64,000 bases of DNA. It comes from Pseudomonas vancouverensis. GTDB lineage: Bacteria > Pseudomonadota > Gammaproteobacteria > Pseudomonadales > Pseudomonadaceae. Each line of letters opens with the position of its first letter. Position 1 is the first letter of the stretch. The stretch lies in contig NZ_RRZK01000030.1 of NCBI RefSeq assembly GCF_004348895.1, forward strand, positions 62,001-126,000, in the 5' to 3' direction. Shown here in pieces: positions 25,272 through 34,623 of this stretch. Both the position numbers and the translations under genes were made by a program. The notes under the pieces were generated by a model. It made no database searches and was not told where the DNA came from. It worked only from the letters and a program-made list of their open reading frames with translations.

Positions 25272-26060
25272 ATGCGTTCATTTCTTTTGCTGCTGATCGG
25301 CTGGGCCTGTCTGCCGGCCCTGGCTGCGCCGAGCGCCGAGTTGTCGGAGCCGGTGGGTGGCTGGCGTTTTAACGGCCTGCTGGACCGCAGTGAAAATCCG
25401 CAGGTCGCTTATCCCACGCCGCCTATTGATCGTGGTATCCAACGCAACCGGACCATGATCGAAGGCCGCCTCAAGGCCATCGGCAACCAACGCGGGCCGC
25501 ACACGCTGGCGGTCAACGGCAATCCCCTGAATCTGTATACCGACGAGCAAGGCCGGTTCGTGCGGCCTTACGCGTTTGGCGCCGGCTCCAACAGTGTCGA
25601 GATCCGCAGCGCCGAAGGGCAGTCGCTCAAGCGTGTGCAGTTCTATGAAGCCAACAACCTGCGTACCCCGGCGAAAGTCCGTGTGGTGCTGGGCTGGGAC
25701 GATCCAAAGGCCGAACTCGACCTGCACATCATCACCCCGGACGGACAGCACGCGTTCTGGGCGCACACGGCGTTGACCAACGGCGGCGGCCTCGACCCGG
25801 ATGGCGTCGACGGACCGGGCCCGGAAATGTTCACCATGACCGCGCCGCTGCATGGCACCTATCTGGTTTATGTGAACTATTGGGGCAACTTCGGCAGCGG
25901 CGGCTATAACTTCGATGAGTCCAGCAACCAGAACGAGGTGATTACCTCGCAGATCAGCCTGGTGCTCAACGAAAACACCGTCGACGAAAAGCGCGAGACC
26001 TTCATCGTGCCCCTGCGTGCCATCGGTGACCTGCTACTGGTCAAGACTTTCAAATATTAA
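25272..26060 (+). CDS. magA: Periplasmic DUF2135 (YfaP-like) protein MagA
   Basis: 262 residues with a signal peptide (MRSFLLLLIGWACLPALA). It begins the mature part with the EPVGGWRFNG motif and has a DUF2135 beta domain near 135-215: RVVLGWDDPKAELDLHIITP and GTYLVYVNYWG. It is first in a six-gene operon that matches P. aeruginosa PA4492-PA4487, where MagA was found in an inner-membrane complex with MagB, MagD and MagF. It is a paralogue of the last gene, magF. AGGAGG sits 6 bases before the ATG. Confidence 0.88.
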   Translation: MRSFLLLLIGWACLPALAAPSAELSEPVGGWRFNGLLDRSENPQVAYPTPPIDRGIQRNRTMIEGRLKAIGNQRGPHTLAVNGNPLNLYTDEQGRFVRPYAFGAGSNSVEIRSAEGQSLKRVQFYEANNLRTPAKVRVVLGWDDPKAELDLHIITPDGQHAFWAHTALTNGGGLDPDGVDGPGPEMFTMTAPLHGTYLVYVNYWGNFGSGGYNFDESSNQNEVITSQISLVLNENTVDEKRETFIVPLRAIGDLLLVKTFKY

Positions 26061-26098
26061 ACATCCCGCTCCACGGATGACATTCGGGTTTTGTGAAC

Positions 26099-27805
26099 AT
26101 GAGCGATAACACGGTTACTCCCGCCGCCCCCGCAGCGAAATCTTCCCTGCATTGGCCGACACTGTTGATCGGTTTATGCCTGGTCGCCGGCGTTGCCGGG
26201 GGAATGGCGTGGTTCATGCACAAACCCAAGGTTGCAGCCCCAGTGCTGGCCAGTGACAAGCTGGGGATGAGTCGCCCTGACGGCTTGCTGGAAAGCCATT
26301 CGTTGAGCCAACTGCCCAAGGACTTGCTGGCAGTACCTTTCCTCAAGGAAACCCTGACCGAAGACTTTGTCTTCTATTACCAGACCCATGCCGATCGTCT
26401 TGGCCTGATCGGCAGCTTGCGGCGGATCATCTACGAGCATGACCTGAAATTGCAGGACAGCCTGATCGAGCAGCTCTTCGATCAACCGGCCGATGTGGCG
26501 TTGTGGCGCGGTGCGGATGGCCGGCTCAAGGATTTCCTGCTGGTGATGGACCGTGGAGGCCTGGCCAAGGTGCTGGAGCCGCTGGCCAAAGTCGCGCTGG
26601 ATGACACGCAGTTGAGCAAGGTCAGCGAGGTGAAGGTCGGCAGCGATGAAGTGAGCCTGTACCAACTCACCTACAACGCCAGCAAGGCGCTGATCTTCGC
26701 TTCCCACGCCGACAAACTGGTGGTGCTGTCCAATCCGGCGAAACTCTACGATCCGCAGAGCGGTGCAGCCGAGGAGGCGGGCAGCGTTTCGACCAGTGCC
26801 ATTGCCGCGTTGCTCAATGGCGACAAACTCTTCCCCGAAGCCTTCGGCCTGCCACCGCGAGCGCCGGAGGTGAAGCAGCGGCTTTCGGTCAACGCCAGCG
26901 TATTGGCCATGGGGTATCAGCGTTTCATCCCCAACTTCGCCGGTCTGCGTTTCGACATGGACGACAAGGGCTGGCACAGCTTCCTGGCACTGGACGAGCA
27001 AGACAACCAGGCGGACTTCGATTTCAAGCCGATCTGGCAAGCCATGCCCATGGGCGCCAGTGCCTGCGTGGCCCTGCCGCTGGCCGCCGAGCAACAGAAA
27101 CCGCTGTTGGTGAAACTTGGCGCCGAGGACAAAGTCGCCCAGGCGCTGACCGAACACATGGCCGGCGCCGCTGGCCTGTGCTGGTACGCCGATTCACGTT
27201 TGTACACGCCCTTGCTGGTGGCCAGCCTCAAGGATGATGACAGCGGCAAACTCGACGGTGATCTGGGCAAGTTGTTCGGCTCGATGGTCGGCGCCTACGA
27301 GAACAATGTCGAAGACGGCGCCTTCCCGGTGGTGGAAAAACAGGAGGGCCAAAGCCATCAATGGCAGCGTCAGGTCAGTAGCAGTTTCGGCCCTTATGCT
27401 GCCAAGGATGCCGAGGACCCGGACGCCATCACCGGCAAGGCCTTCATGAAAGTCAGCCTGGCACGGCACGCCTCGACGCTGCTGTTTTCCCTCGACGACA
27501 AGCTGGTGGACAAGGCCCTCGGCACCCTCGACAAACGCTTCCCGCCGATGGCTGACGTGGTGCCCAAGGACCTCTTGATGCCGGTCTATTTCGGCCCCGA
27601 TGCCATGGCGCAACTGATTCAGCAGGAAACCCTCGACAGCCTGCCCCAGGACATGGAGCCGGTGTTCAACAACGCCGCGCAAACCTACCTGATCCCGAAA
27701 CTGCGCAAGCTGGGCGGCTACGGGAAATACGCGCTGACCTTGCCCGAAGGCAGCGAACCGGACGGCCACTGGCAGTGGCTGCCGCTGCAATGGAAAGCCC
27801 TGTGA
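26099..27805 (+). CDS. magB: Membrane-anchored DUF2138 (YfaA-like) protein MagB
   Basis: 568 residues with one N-terminal membrane segment (about 20-42, PTLLIGLCLVAGVAGGMAW), so probably a type II anchor with a large periplasmic domain. The rest has repeated alpha/beta stretches such as DFLLVMDRGGLAKVLEPLAK and HADKLVVLSNPAKL and no enzyme motif I recognise. In P. aeruginosa the counterpart is part of the MagABDF membrane complex, and it likely tethers MagD. ATG 26099 is preferred to the GTG at 26093. The stop overlaps magC (GTGA). Confidence 0.86.
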   Translation: MSDNTVTPAAPAAKSSLHWPTLLIGLCLVAGVAGGMAWFMHKPKVAAPVLASDKLGMSRPDGLLESHSLSQLPKDLLAVPFLKETLTEDFVFYYQTHADRLGLIGSLRRIIYEHDLKLQDSLIEQLFDQPADVALWRGADGRLKDFLLVMDRGGLAKVLEPLAKVALDDTQLSKVSEVKVGSDEVSLYQLTYNASKALIFASHADKLVVLSNPAKLYDPQSGAAEEAGSVSTSAIAALLNGDKLFPEAFGLPPRAPEVKQRLSVNASVLAMGYQRFIPNFAGLRFDMDDKGWHSFLALDEQDNQADFDFKPIWQAMPMGASACVALPLAAEQQKPLLVKLGAEDKVAQALTEHMAGAAGLCWYADSRLYTPLLVASLKDDDSGKLDGDLGKLFGSMVGAYENNVEDGAFPVVEKQEGQSHQWQRQVSSSFGPYAAKDAEDPDAITGKAFMKVSLARHASTLLFSLDDKLVDKALGTLDKRFPPMADVVPKDLLMPVYFGPDAMAQLIQQETLDSLPQDMEPVFNNAAQTYLIPKLRKLGGYGKYALTLPEGSEPDGHWQWLPLQWKAL

Positions 27806-28440
27806 CGACGCTGATCAGAAGCCTCGGCCTGTTCGCGCTGCTGTTGAGCGCAACGGCCCGAGCCGTGGAAACGCCGGCGCTCGACCCGCAGCAATCCCAG
27901 GTCTTCCGCGCCTGGTTCGTGCGCATCGCCCAGGAACAGCTGAGCCAGGGCCCGAGCCCGCGCTGGTATCAACAGGACTGCGCCGGGCTGGTGCGCTTTG
28001 CCGCCAATGAGGCGTTGAAAGTCCACGACGACAAGTGGCTGCGCAGCAATGGCATGTCCAATCGCTACTTGCCGCCGGAGCTCGAATTGAGCGAGGCCCA
28101 ACGCGGTCTCGCGCAACAATGGCAACAGGGTGGCGGCAAGGTCGGGCCCTACGTCAACGCGATCAAACTGATTCAGTTCAACAGTCATCTGGTCAGCCGC
28201 GATGTGTCCCAGGCCCGTCCCGGCGACCTGATGTTCTTCGATCAGGGTGACGACCAGCACCTGATGATCTGGATGGGCCGTTACATCGCCTATCACACCG
28301 GCACCAGCACCCCCACCGACAACGGCATGCGTTCGGCAAGCCTGCAACAACTCATGACATGGAAGGACACCCGATGGATACCCGATGCAAGCAACCCCAA
28401 TTTCATCGGCGTCTATCGACTGAATTTTCTCTCCCAATGA
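27802..28440 (+). CDS. magC: DUF1175 (YfaT-like) protein MagC, NlpC/P60-like
   Basis: 212 residues from GTG 27802 with GGAAAG upstream (ATG 27790 is an alternative), signal peptide ending ATARA. The layout is that of NlpC/P60 cysteine peptidases: a catalytic-type Cys in WYQQDCAGLVRFA (C60), then RPGDLMFFDQGDDQHLMIWMG with a His at 153 at the usual general-base position, followed by YIAYHTG. Those enzymes cut peptidoglycan stem peptides or amides. DUF1175 has no assigned activity that I know. It overlaps magB and magD by 4 bases each, so it is tightly coupled to the macroglobulin. Confidence 0.85.
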   Translation: MTTLIRSLGLFALLLSATARAVETPALDPQQSQVFRAWFVRIAQEQLSQGPSPRWYQQDCAGLVRFAANEALKVHDDKWLRSNGMSNRYLPPELELSEAQRGLAQQWQQGGGKVGPYVNAIKLIQFNSHLVSRDVSQARPGDLMFFDQGDDQHLMIWMGRYIAYHTGTSTPTDNGMRSASLQQLMTWKDTRWIPDASNPNFIGVYRLNFLSQ

Positions 28441-31400
28441 CCGGTGCCCGCATGTTGCGCTTGTGTTTGAAACTGCCGTTGCTGTTCGCCCTGTGGTTGT
28501 CGGTATCGCCGGTCAACGCTGATGACAGCGTGCCGTCGAGCGGCTACGCACCCGTGGCGGGCGAAAGTTTTTTCCTGCTGGCCGACAGCAGTTTTGCCAG
28601 CGATGAACAGGCGATGGTGCGCCTCGAAGCACCGGGGCGCGACTACCGGCGGTTCCGCATGGAGCCTTACGGGGGCGCCGATATTCGCGTGTATCGCATC
28701 GACAAGCCGCTGGACTTCCTCAAGCGCCAGAAGAACCTGCACCGGGTGGTCAGCGATGGCCAGTTCAAGGGTGAAGGCTTGTCGAACACGCTGGCGTACC
28801 TGTGGGACAACTGGTACCGCAAATCCCGGCGGGTGATGCAGCGGGCGTTTTCCTACGAGTCGCGTAAACAAGTCACCGAAGCAGTGCCGGAGCTGAAGAT
28901 GGGCAACGCGATGGCTGCGCCTACGCCCTACGACGCCCAGCCGCAATTCGCCCTGATCCCCGGTCTGCCGGTGGTCAGCCAGTTCCGTTATCCGCTGTGG
29001 CAAGCCAAACCGATCCAGCCGCCAGCCGGGGTCAATCTGGCAGGGTCTTCCAGCGAGTTCGTCAGTGTTGCCCCGGGCAACGTGTACATCCCGTTGGGCA
29101 ACCTGAAACCCGGGCTGTACCTGGTGGAAGCGCTGATCGGCAAGTACCGCGCCACCACCATGGTGTTCGTCTCCAACACCGTGGCGGTGAGCAAGATTGC
29201 CGGTGACGAGTTGCTGGTGTGGGCGGCACGCAAACACGAAGGCAGCTCGGTGCCCAAGGTCAATGTGCTGTGGACCGATGGCCTTGGCGTGATGAACAGC
29301 GGCGTCACTGACGCCGATGGTTTGCTGCGCCTGAAGCACGCCAGCCCCGAGCGATCCTATGTCATTGGCGAAGACGAAGAGGGCGGCGTATTCGTCTCGG
29401 AAAACTTCTATTACGACAGTGAAATCTACGACACCAAACTCTACGCCTTCACCGATCGACCGCTGTATCGCCCGGGGGATTGGGTGTCGCTGAAAGTCGT
29501 CGGCCGTGAGTTCAAGAACGCCCGGGACTCGGTACTGCCGGGTGCCGCCGACATCAATGTCAGCGTGCTCGATGCCACCGGCACAGCGTTGCAATCCCTC
29601 GACTTGAAACTGGATTCCAAGGCCGGCACCCAGGCCCGTTTCCAGTTGCCGGACAACGCCGTGGCCGGGGGTTACGAACTGCGCTTGAGCTACAAGGATC
29701 AGCTCTACAGCAGCGCCTTCCGTGTCGCCGAGTACATCAAGCCGCACTTCGAGATATCCCTCAACCTGGCCAAGCAGGATTACCGCACCGGCGAGCCGGT
29801 CAAAGGCAATCTGGTGCTGCTGTACCCGGACGGCAAGCCGGTGGCGAATGCCAAACTCAGCCTGAGCCTGCGTGCGCAACAGCTGTCGATGGTCGACAAC
29901 GAACTGCAATACCTGGGGCAGTTCCCGGTCGAACTGACCAGCACTGAATTGACCACCGATGCCAAGGGTAACGCCAGCCTCGATCTGCCGGCCGCCGACA
30001 AGCCGAGCCGCTACATGCTCACGGTATTTGCCAGCGATGGCGCGGCGTATCGGGTGAAGACCACCAAGGAAATTCTCATCGATCGTGGTGCCGCGAATTA
30101 TCGCTTGAGTGCGCCGCAACGCTTCAGCGCGGTGGGCGACAAAGTCCTGTTCAGCTACGCCAATGAGAGTGAGCAAGCCGCGGCGCCGCCGAGCAGTTAC
30201 GCCTGGGTGCGCCTGGAAGATCAGAGCAAGGACGAAGGCAATTTGTCCGCCACCGATAAAGGCTTCTCGCTGGCCTTTGACCGGCCGGGCACCTACAACC
30301 TGACGCTCAAGGACGATCACGGTCGCGTAGTCGGCGCCAGCGGACACTCGGTCACCGGAGAGGGTGTCAAAGCCGTGCCCGGTACCGTGGAAATCGTCCT
30401 CGACAAACCCGAGTACAAGGCCGGAGATGAAGCGCTGGCGCTGATCACATTTCCTGAGCCGGTCAGCGATGCATTGCTGTCGCTGGAGCGCGACAAAGTC
30501 GAGGCCACTGCGTTGCTGTCCAAGGGCGCCGACTGGCTGAAAATGGAAAAGCTCAGCGACACCCAGTACCGCGCACGCATTCCGGTAAAGGACGCTTTTG
30601 CACCGAACCTGACCTTCTCGGTGCTGTACACCAAGGGTGGTCAGTACAGCTTCCAGAACGCCGGCATCAAGGTGATCACGCCGCAGATCGACGTGACCAT
30701 CGCCACGGATAAAGAGACCTATCAGCCGGGCGAAACCGTGTCGGTCGACCTGACCACCCAGTTCGCCGGCAAACCGTTGCCGGCGCACCTGACCGTCAGC
30801 GTGGTCGATGAAATGGTCTACGCCCTGCAACCGGAAGTGGCGCCGACCATCGACCAGTTCTTCTATCACCCACGGCGCAACAACGTGCGCACCAGCGCCA
30901 GCCTGTCCTTCATCAGCTATGACGTGGCATTGCCGGGCAGCCCCGCTGCACCGGGCAAGGCCAATCGCAGCGAGCGTGGGGTGAAAGTGCTGGAACGCCC
31001 GCGCCGCGAAGACGTCGACACCGCTGCCTGGCAGCCCGAACTGTTGACCGATGCCAATGGCAAGACCCGCTTCACCTTCAAGATGCCGGACTCGCTGACC
31101 CGCTGGCGCATCACTGCGCGGGCGATTGCCGATGACGGCCATGTCGGGCAGAAGAAGCAGTTCCTGCGCTCGGAGAAACCGCTGTACCTGAAGTGGAGCG
31201 GGCCGAGCCGATTCCGTTCCGGCGACAAACCGCAGCTCGGCGTGTTCGCTTTCAGTCAGGCCGAGCAACCGGTCAAGGCTGAACTGGTGACGCATTACGC
31301 GGGCAGCGGTCAGCGCATTCCGGTCACCCTCAACAGTGGCATCAACTACATTCCGTTGCCGGCGTTCGAACTGGCCAACGGCGAATGGACGGCTGAACTG

Positions 31401-32999
31401 GTGCAGGACGGCAAGACCGCCGATGCCCTGGCGGTACAGCTGACGGCGACGGGCGAAGGCTGGCAAGTGACCCGCAGCCAAAGTCTCGACGTGGTCGGAG
31501 GCGATACGCCGCTGACCTTGCCGGCGGACGCCAGTGATGTTCGCTTGCGCCTGGACGACAGCCCGCAAGCGCTGTTCCGTTCGGCCCTCGATGATCTGTT
31601 GAGTTATCCCTACGGTGGCGTCGAGCAAACCGCGAGTCGCCTGCTGCCGCTGAGCATCGCTTACCCGACCCTGGCGGCCAATCCTCAGGTCCGCGATCGC
31701 TTGCGCTTGATCCTGCAGAACAGCCGCTTGCGTCTTGTACAGATGGCCGGTCCATCGGCCAGCTTCACCTGGTGGGGCATGGACGGCGAACCGGATGCCT
31801 TCCTCACGGCCTACGCCTATTACGCTGATTGGCACGCCAGCCAGGTGTTGGACCTGAGCCTGCCACCGGAGCACTGGCAACGAGTGCTGGAGGTGTATGC
31901 GAAACAGGCGAAAAACACACCACTGCTGCAACGGGCGCTGATCCTGTCGTTTGCCAAACAGATGCAACTGCCGGTCAACACCTTGCTCAGCGGTTTGATG
32001 GAGGATCTGGCGAAAGCGGGTGAGGGCACGGCGGTGAATCTGCTGGAGGACGGTGAAGACAGCATCGTCATGAGCGACCCCGATTCGGCCTTGGGGCTGT
32101 CGGCTGCGCGGGTGCTGACGGCGTCACTGGCCAAACAAGCGAAAGTCACGGTGCCGGACGCTTTCAATCGACAGCTGGCGGATGCGCAGCAGCGCTTGGC
32201 GGTCAGTTCACAACCCTTTGCCGAAGCGCTGAATCTGTCCTTGCAACCCTTTGATCAGGCCCGTGCACAGGCCTTGCTGCAACGTCTGTTGCCGCAACAG
32301 TCGACCCTTGAGCGAGCGCTGGCGCTGAGCTGGCTGCAACGCAGCATCGAGCAGGCCGCCCCCGCCGTTGCCCTCAAACCGGGTGAAAACTGGAAGCAGG
32401 AACAAGGCGCGAGCGGTGAGTTGTACTGGACCTGGCAAGGCGCGCAAGTGCCGAATGTCTTGTCGCTGACCGGTGCTCAGGAACGCCCGCTGCGTGCCTT
32501 GCTGAGTTATCAGAGCCAGCAACCGGCCGTCGACCCAATGGCCGTGACCATCATCCGACGCCTGTCCCGACTGGTGCCGGGGGATGAGGCCTTCACCTTC
32601 AAACTGGAGGCGGTGGGCAGCGGGCCGTTGTCCAGCGACAACCTCTATCTGGATGAAGTGATCATCACCAGCAAGGCCGCCAAGCCATTGCGCTACGGCA
32701 TGCTTGAAGTGCCGCTGCCTCCGGGTGCGGATGTCGAGCGCACGACCTGGGGCATCAAGCTGTTGGGCAAGCCGGGTACCGAGCCAAGTGCATTGGAGAA
32801 AGCGCGCTTTGAACCGGGGCAAATGGCTTACGCGATTCCAGTGGATGCCTTGAGCGGTGAGCTGCGTCTGCGCCATCTGGTGCGCTTCTCGCAAAAAGGC
32901 CAGTTCAACCTGCCGCCGGTGCGCTTCACGCAAATCTATGCACCGCAGCATCAGGCGCAGGAACAGCAACCAGCGCTCGGCCAGGTCACGGTTCACTGA
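28437..32999 (+). CDS. magD: Bacterial alpha-2-macroglobulin MagD (thioester-less)
   Basis: 1520 residues with a signal peptide (cleavage near VNADD) and no lipobox. Macroglobulin domains follow: MG2 from about 339 (TDRPLYRPGDWVSLKV), A2M domain near 860-950 (AAWQPELLTDANGK, MPDSLTRWRITARA) and a thioester-type helical domain near 1050-1330 (FTWWGMDGEPDAFLTAYAY). The CxEQ thioester is lost: the position reads YGGVEQ (V1062, E1063, Q1064). The P. aeruginosa homologue is periplasmic, binds neutrophil elastase and is processed from 165 to 100 kDa. The role is probably trapping proteases that enter the periplasm. ATGA overlap with magC. Confidence 0.94.
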   Translation: MTGARMLRLCLKLPLLFALWLSVSPVNADDSVPSSGYAPVAGESFFLLADSSFASDEQAMVRLEAPGRDYRRFRMEPYGGADIRVYRIDKPLDFLKRQKNLHRVVSDGQFKGEGLSNTLAYLWDNWYRKSRRVMQRAFSYESRKQVTEAVPELKMGNAMAAPTPYDAQPQFALIPGLPVVSQFRYPLWQAKPIQPPAGVNLAGSSSEFVSVAPGNVYIPLGNLKPGLYLVEALIGKYRATTMVFVSNTVAVSKIAGDELLVWAARKHEGSSVPKVNVLWTDGLGVMNSGVTDADGLLRLKHASPERSYVIGEDEEGGVFVSENFYYDSEIYDTKLYAFTDRPLYRPGDWVSLKVVGREFKNARDSVLPGAADINVSVLDATGTALQSLDLKLDSKAGTQARFQLPDNAVAGGYELRLSYKDQLYSSAFRVAEYIKPHFEISLNLAKQDYRTGEPVKGNLVLLYPDGKPVANAKLSLSLRAQQLSMVDNELQYLGQFPVELTSTELTTDAKGNASLDLPAADKPSRYMLTVFASDGAAYRVKTTKEILIDRGAANYRLSAPQRFSAVGDKVLFSYANESEQAAAPPSSYAWVRLEDQSKDEGNLSATDKGFSLAFDRPGTYNLTLKDDHGRVVGASGHSVTGEGVKAVPGTVEIVLDKPEYKAGDEALALITFPEPVSDALLSLERDKVEATALLSKGADWLKMEKLSDTQYRARIPVKDAFAPNLTFSVLYTKGGQYSFQNAGIKVITPQIDVTIATDKETYQPGETVSVDLTTQFAGKPLPAHLTVSVVDEMVYALQPEVAPTIDQFFYHPRRNNVRTSASLSFISYDVALPGSPAAPGKANRSERGVKVLERPRREDVDTAAWQPELLTDANGKTRFTFKMPDSLTRWRITARAIADDGHVGQKKQFLRSEKPLYLKWSGPSRFRSGDKPQLGVFAFSQAEQPVKAELVTHYAGSGQRIPVTLNSGINYIPLPAFELANGEWTAELVQDGKTADALAVQLTATGEGWQVTRSQSLDVVGGDTPLTLPADASDVRLRLDDSPQALFRSALDDLLSYPYGGVEQTASRLLPLSIAYPTLAANPQVRDRLRLILQNSRLRLVQMAGPSASFTWWGMDGEPDAFLTAYAYYADWHASQVLDLSLPPEHWQRVLEVYAKQAKNTPLLQRALILSFAKQMQLPVNTLLSGLMEDLAKAGEGTAVNLLEDGEDSIVMSDPDSALGLSAARVLTASLAKQAKVTVPDAFNRQLADAQQRLAVSSQPFAEALNLSLQPFDQARAQALLQRLLPQQSTLERALALSWLQRSIEQAAPAVALKPGENWKQEQGASGELYWTWQGAQVPNVLSLTGAQERPLRALLSYQSQQPAVDPMAVTIIRRLSRLVPGDEAFTFKLEAVGSGPLSSDNLYLDEVIITSKAAKPLRYGMLEVPLPPGADVERTTWGIKLLGKPGTEPSALEKARFEPGQMAYAIPVDALSGELRLRHLVRFSQKGQFNLPPVRFTQIYAPQHQAQEQQPALGQVTVH

Positions 33000-33000
33000 C

Positions 33001-34620
33001 GTGTTACGGCCCTGGCTTGGCTGGCTGTTGTGTCTGCTCCCTGCGCTGGCAACGGCGCAGGACGCACCGCTGCGCTTGGGTTTTAACGGTGAATTGCTGT
33101 CGTTGAACCGGACTCAGGTGATTGCCCGCGAGCCGTTACCGGCGTCGTTACAGACGCCCCTGGGCAGTGTGTGGAAGCTGTTTGTCTATGCCTGGCTGGT
33201 GGATACCGGCGAACATGAATCGGCTTATGAATGTCGCGGCCAGTCGAAGGAAGAGGTTTATTGCTGCACCGCTGGCAACAAGATCGAGCGCGATCAGGCG
33301 TTGGTGAAGTCCTGTGGGTTGTATTTCGAGCCTGAGCGTCTGGGCATCAACGCCCCTGAGTGGCGAACCTATTGGCAGGCGCGGCAGGCGCCGTCATGGT
33401 TGCAGGAGCTGCCTTCTCTGCAACCGGCCACGCGGGTGTCGGTAGTGGAGTTGTTGAAAGTGCTGAGCATATTGCCGGCGCAGGATCAGGCTCGGCGTGT
33501 GTTGCTTGATGTGGTGCTGAATGCCGCCGATGGCAATGTCGTCGGCGAACTCGGCAGTCGCTTGCGGGTGAAGACCTGGAGCTGGCTCGACGATCAGGAT
33601 GCGGCCTCGCGTCAGGGTGGCTTCGCCGGCTGGACGGTGGATGGCACAGCGATCTGGGCCGGTGGGCGCGGCACCAGTCAACAGGTGCTGCGTGACTACG
33701 CACCGGCCTTGTCGGCGCTGTTGCCGGTAGTGTGGCCAGTCGATGCAGGGCGTTGTGTCGAGGTGGAATTGTTCTCGCGCTACCCGTTGCAATGCGTGCT
33801 TTCCGGCGACAGGGAGGTAGCGTCCGGCCCCTTGCGCGGCGACTACCGTGTCGAATTCGCCAACGGCAATGCGCTGGATATCCACAGTGATGGCGAGCTG
33901 TTTTTGCTCGATGGCAAACTCGTCGCCCGGCTGGATCGCGAGGAATACGTCGCCCGGGTCTTGCAGCGCGAAGCCAGCAGCGAACCGGTCGAAGCCGCCA
34001 AGGCCTTGTCTGTGGCTATCCGCACTTATCTGCTGCAAAACGCGACCCGCAACGGTGACTGTTTGAGCATCGACGACAGCAGCCAGCGGCAACGGGTCGC
34101 GCCGCGCCCGGCCACTGAAGCGTCTCGCCGCGTCGCGGCGTGGACCGCCGATCTGGTACTGGCCGGCAGCACGGTCACCTATCATTCCGAGCAACCCGGC
34201 CCGGACAAGTTGTCCTGGCAACAAGCCGTCGAACAAGCCAACGCCGGTCAGCGCTACGACGCGATCTTGCTGCATGCCTATCCGCGCGCGAGCCTCAGCC
34301 GTTGGGGCAATCCTGTCGCTTCCTGCGAAGCGCTGCCCGCGGCACAGGACTGGCTGCAAAAGCAGCGCAGCAGCTGGCGGCCACGGCTGGAAAGTGAAGT
34401 CGGCTACAGCGAAGTCAGCACCTTCGCAGTGTGTCGGCTGGCGTTCGGTCGTCCCTACGTCGACCGCGAACGCCAGCGCATCTACGTGCGCGGCGTCCAG
34501 TCGCTGCAAGACCGCCTCGACCTGACCCATGAATACCTGCACCTGGCGTTTGAAGCACATCCCAACGGCCAGGACGAACACTACATCGAAGGGCTCGCCC
34601 GCCACCTCTTGCTGGAATAG
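33001..34620 (+). CDS. magE: DUF2300 (YfaQ-like) protein MagE with PBP-like, SpoIID-like and gluzincin-like parts
   Basis: 539 residues from GTG 33001, signal peptide ending ALATAQ. Three regions can be read. Residues about 50-240 mimic a penicillin-binding transpeptidase: S56-V-W-K59 in LGSVWKLFVYAWLVDTG (SxxK), S104-C-G106 in KSCGLYFE (SxN-like), K191-T-W193 with GGFAGWTVDGTAIWAGG (KTG-like). Residues about 311-360 resemble SpoIID (LDREEYVARVLQREAS, AAKALSVAIRTYLL). The C-terminus has HEYLH (510-514) with E530 in YIEGLARHL, as in gluzincin peptidases. N and G of the PBP motifs are substituted, so that part may only bind. Function untested. Confidence 0.83.
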   Translation: MLRPWLGWLLCLLPALATAQDAPLRLGFNGELLSLNRTQVIAREPLPASLQTPLGSVWKLFVYAWLVDTGEHESAYECRGQSKEEVYCCTAGNKIERDQALVKSCGLYFEPERLGINAPEWRTYWQARQAPSWLQELPSLQPATRVSVVELLKVLSILPAQDQARRVLLDVVLNAADGNVVGELGSRLRVKTWSWLDDQDAASRQGGFAGWTVDGTAIWAGGRGTSQQVLRDYAPALSALLPVVWPVDAGRCVEVELFSRYPLQCVLSGDREVASGPLRGDYRVEFANGNALDIHSDGELFLLDGKLVARLDREEYVARVLQREASSEPVEAAKALSVAIRTYLLQNATRNGDCLSIDDSSQRQRVAPRPATEASRRVAAWTADLVLAGSTVTYHSEQPGPDKLSWQQAVEQANAGQRYDAILLHAYPRASLSRWGNPVASCEALPAAQDWLQKQRSSWRPRLESEVGYSEVSTFAVCRLAFGRPYVDRERQRIYVRGVQSLQDRLDLTHEYLHLAFEAHPNGQDEHYIEGLARHLLLE

Positions 34621-34623
34621 ACC

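Noticed and set aside
28413..31967. A 1184-codon open frame antisense to magD
   Set aside because: It is a shadow of GC-rich codon use in magD: no recognisable domain, no plausible start region, and magD is a clear family member on the other strand.
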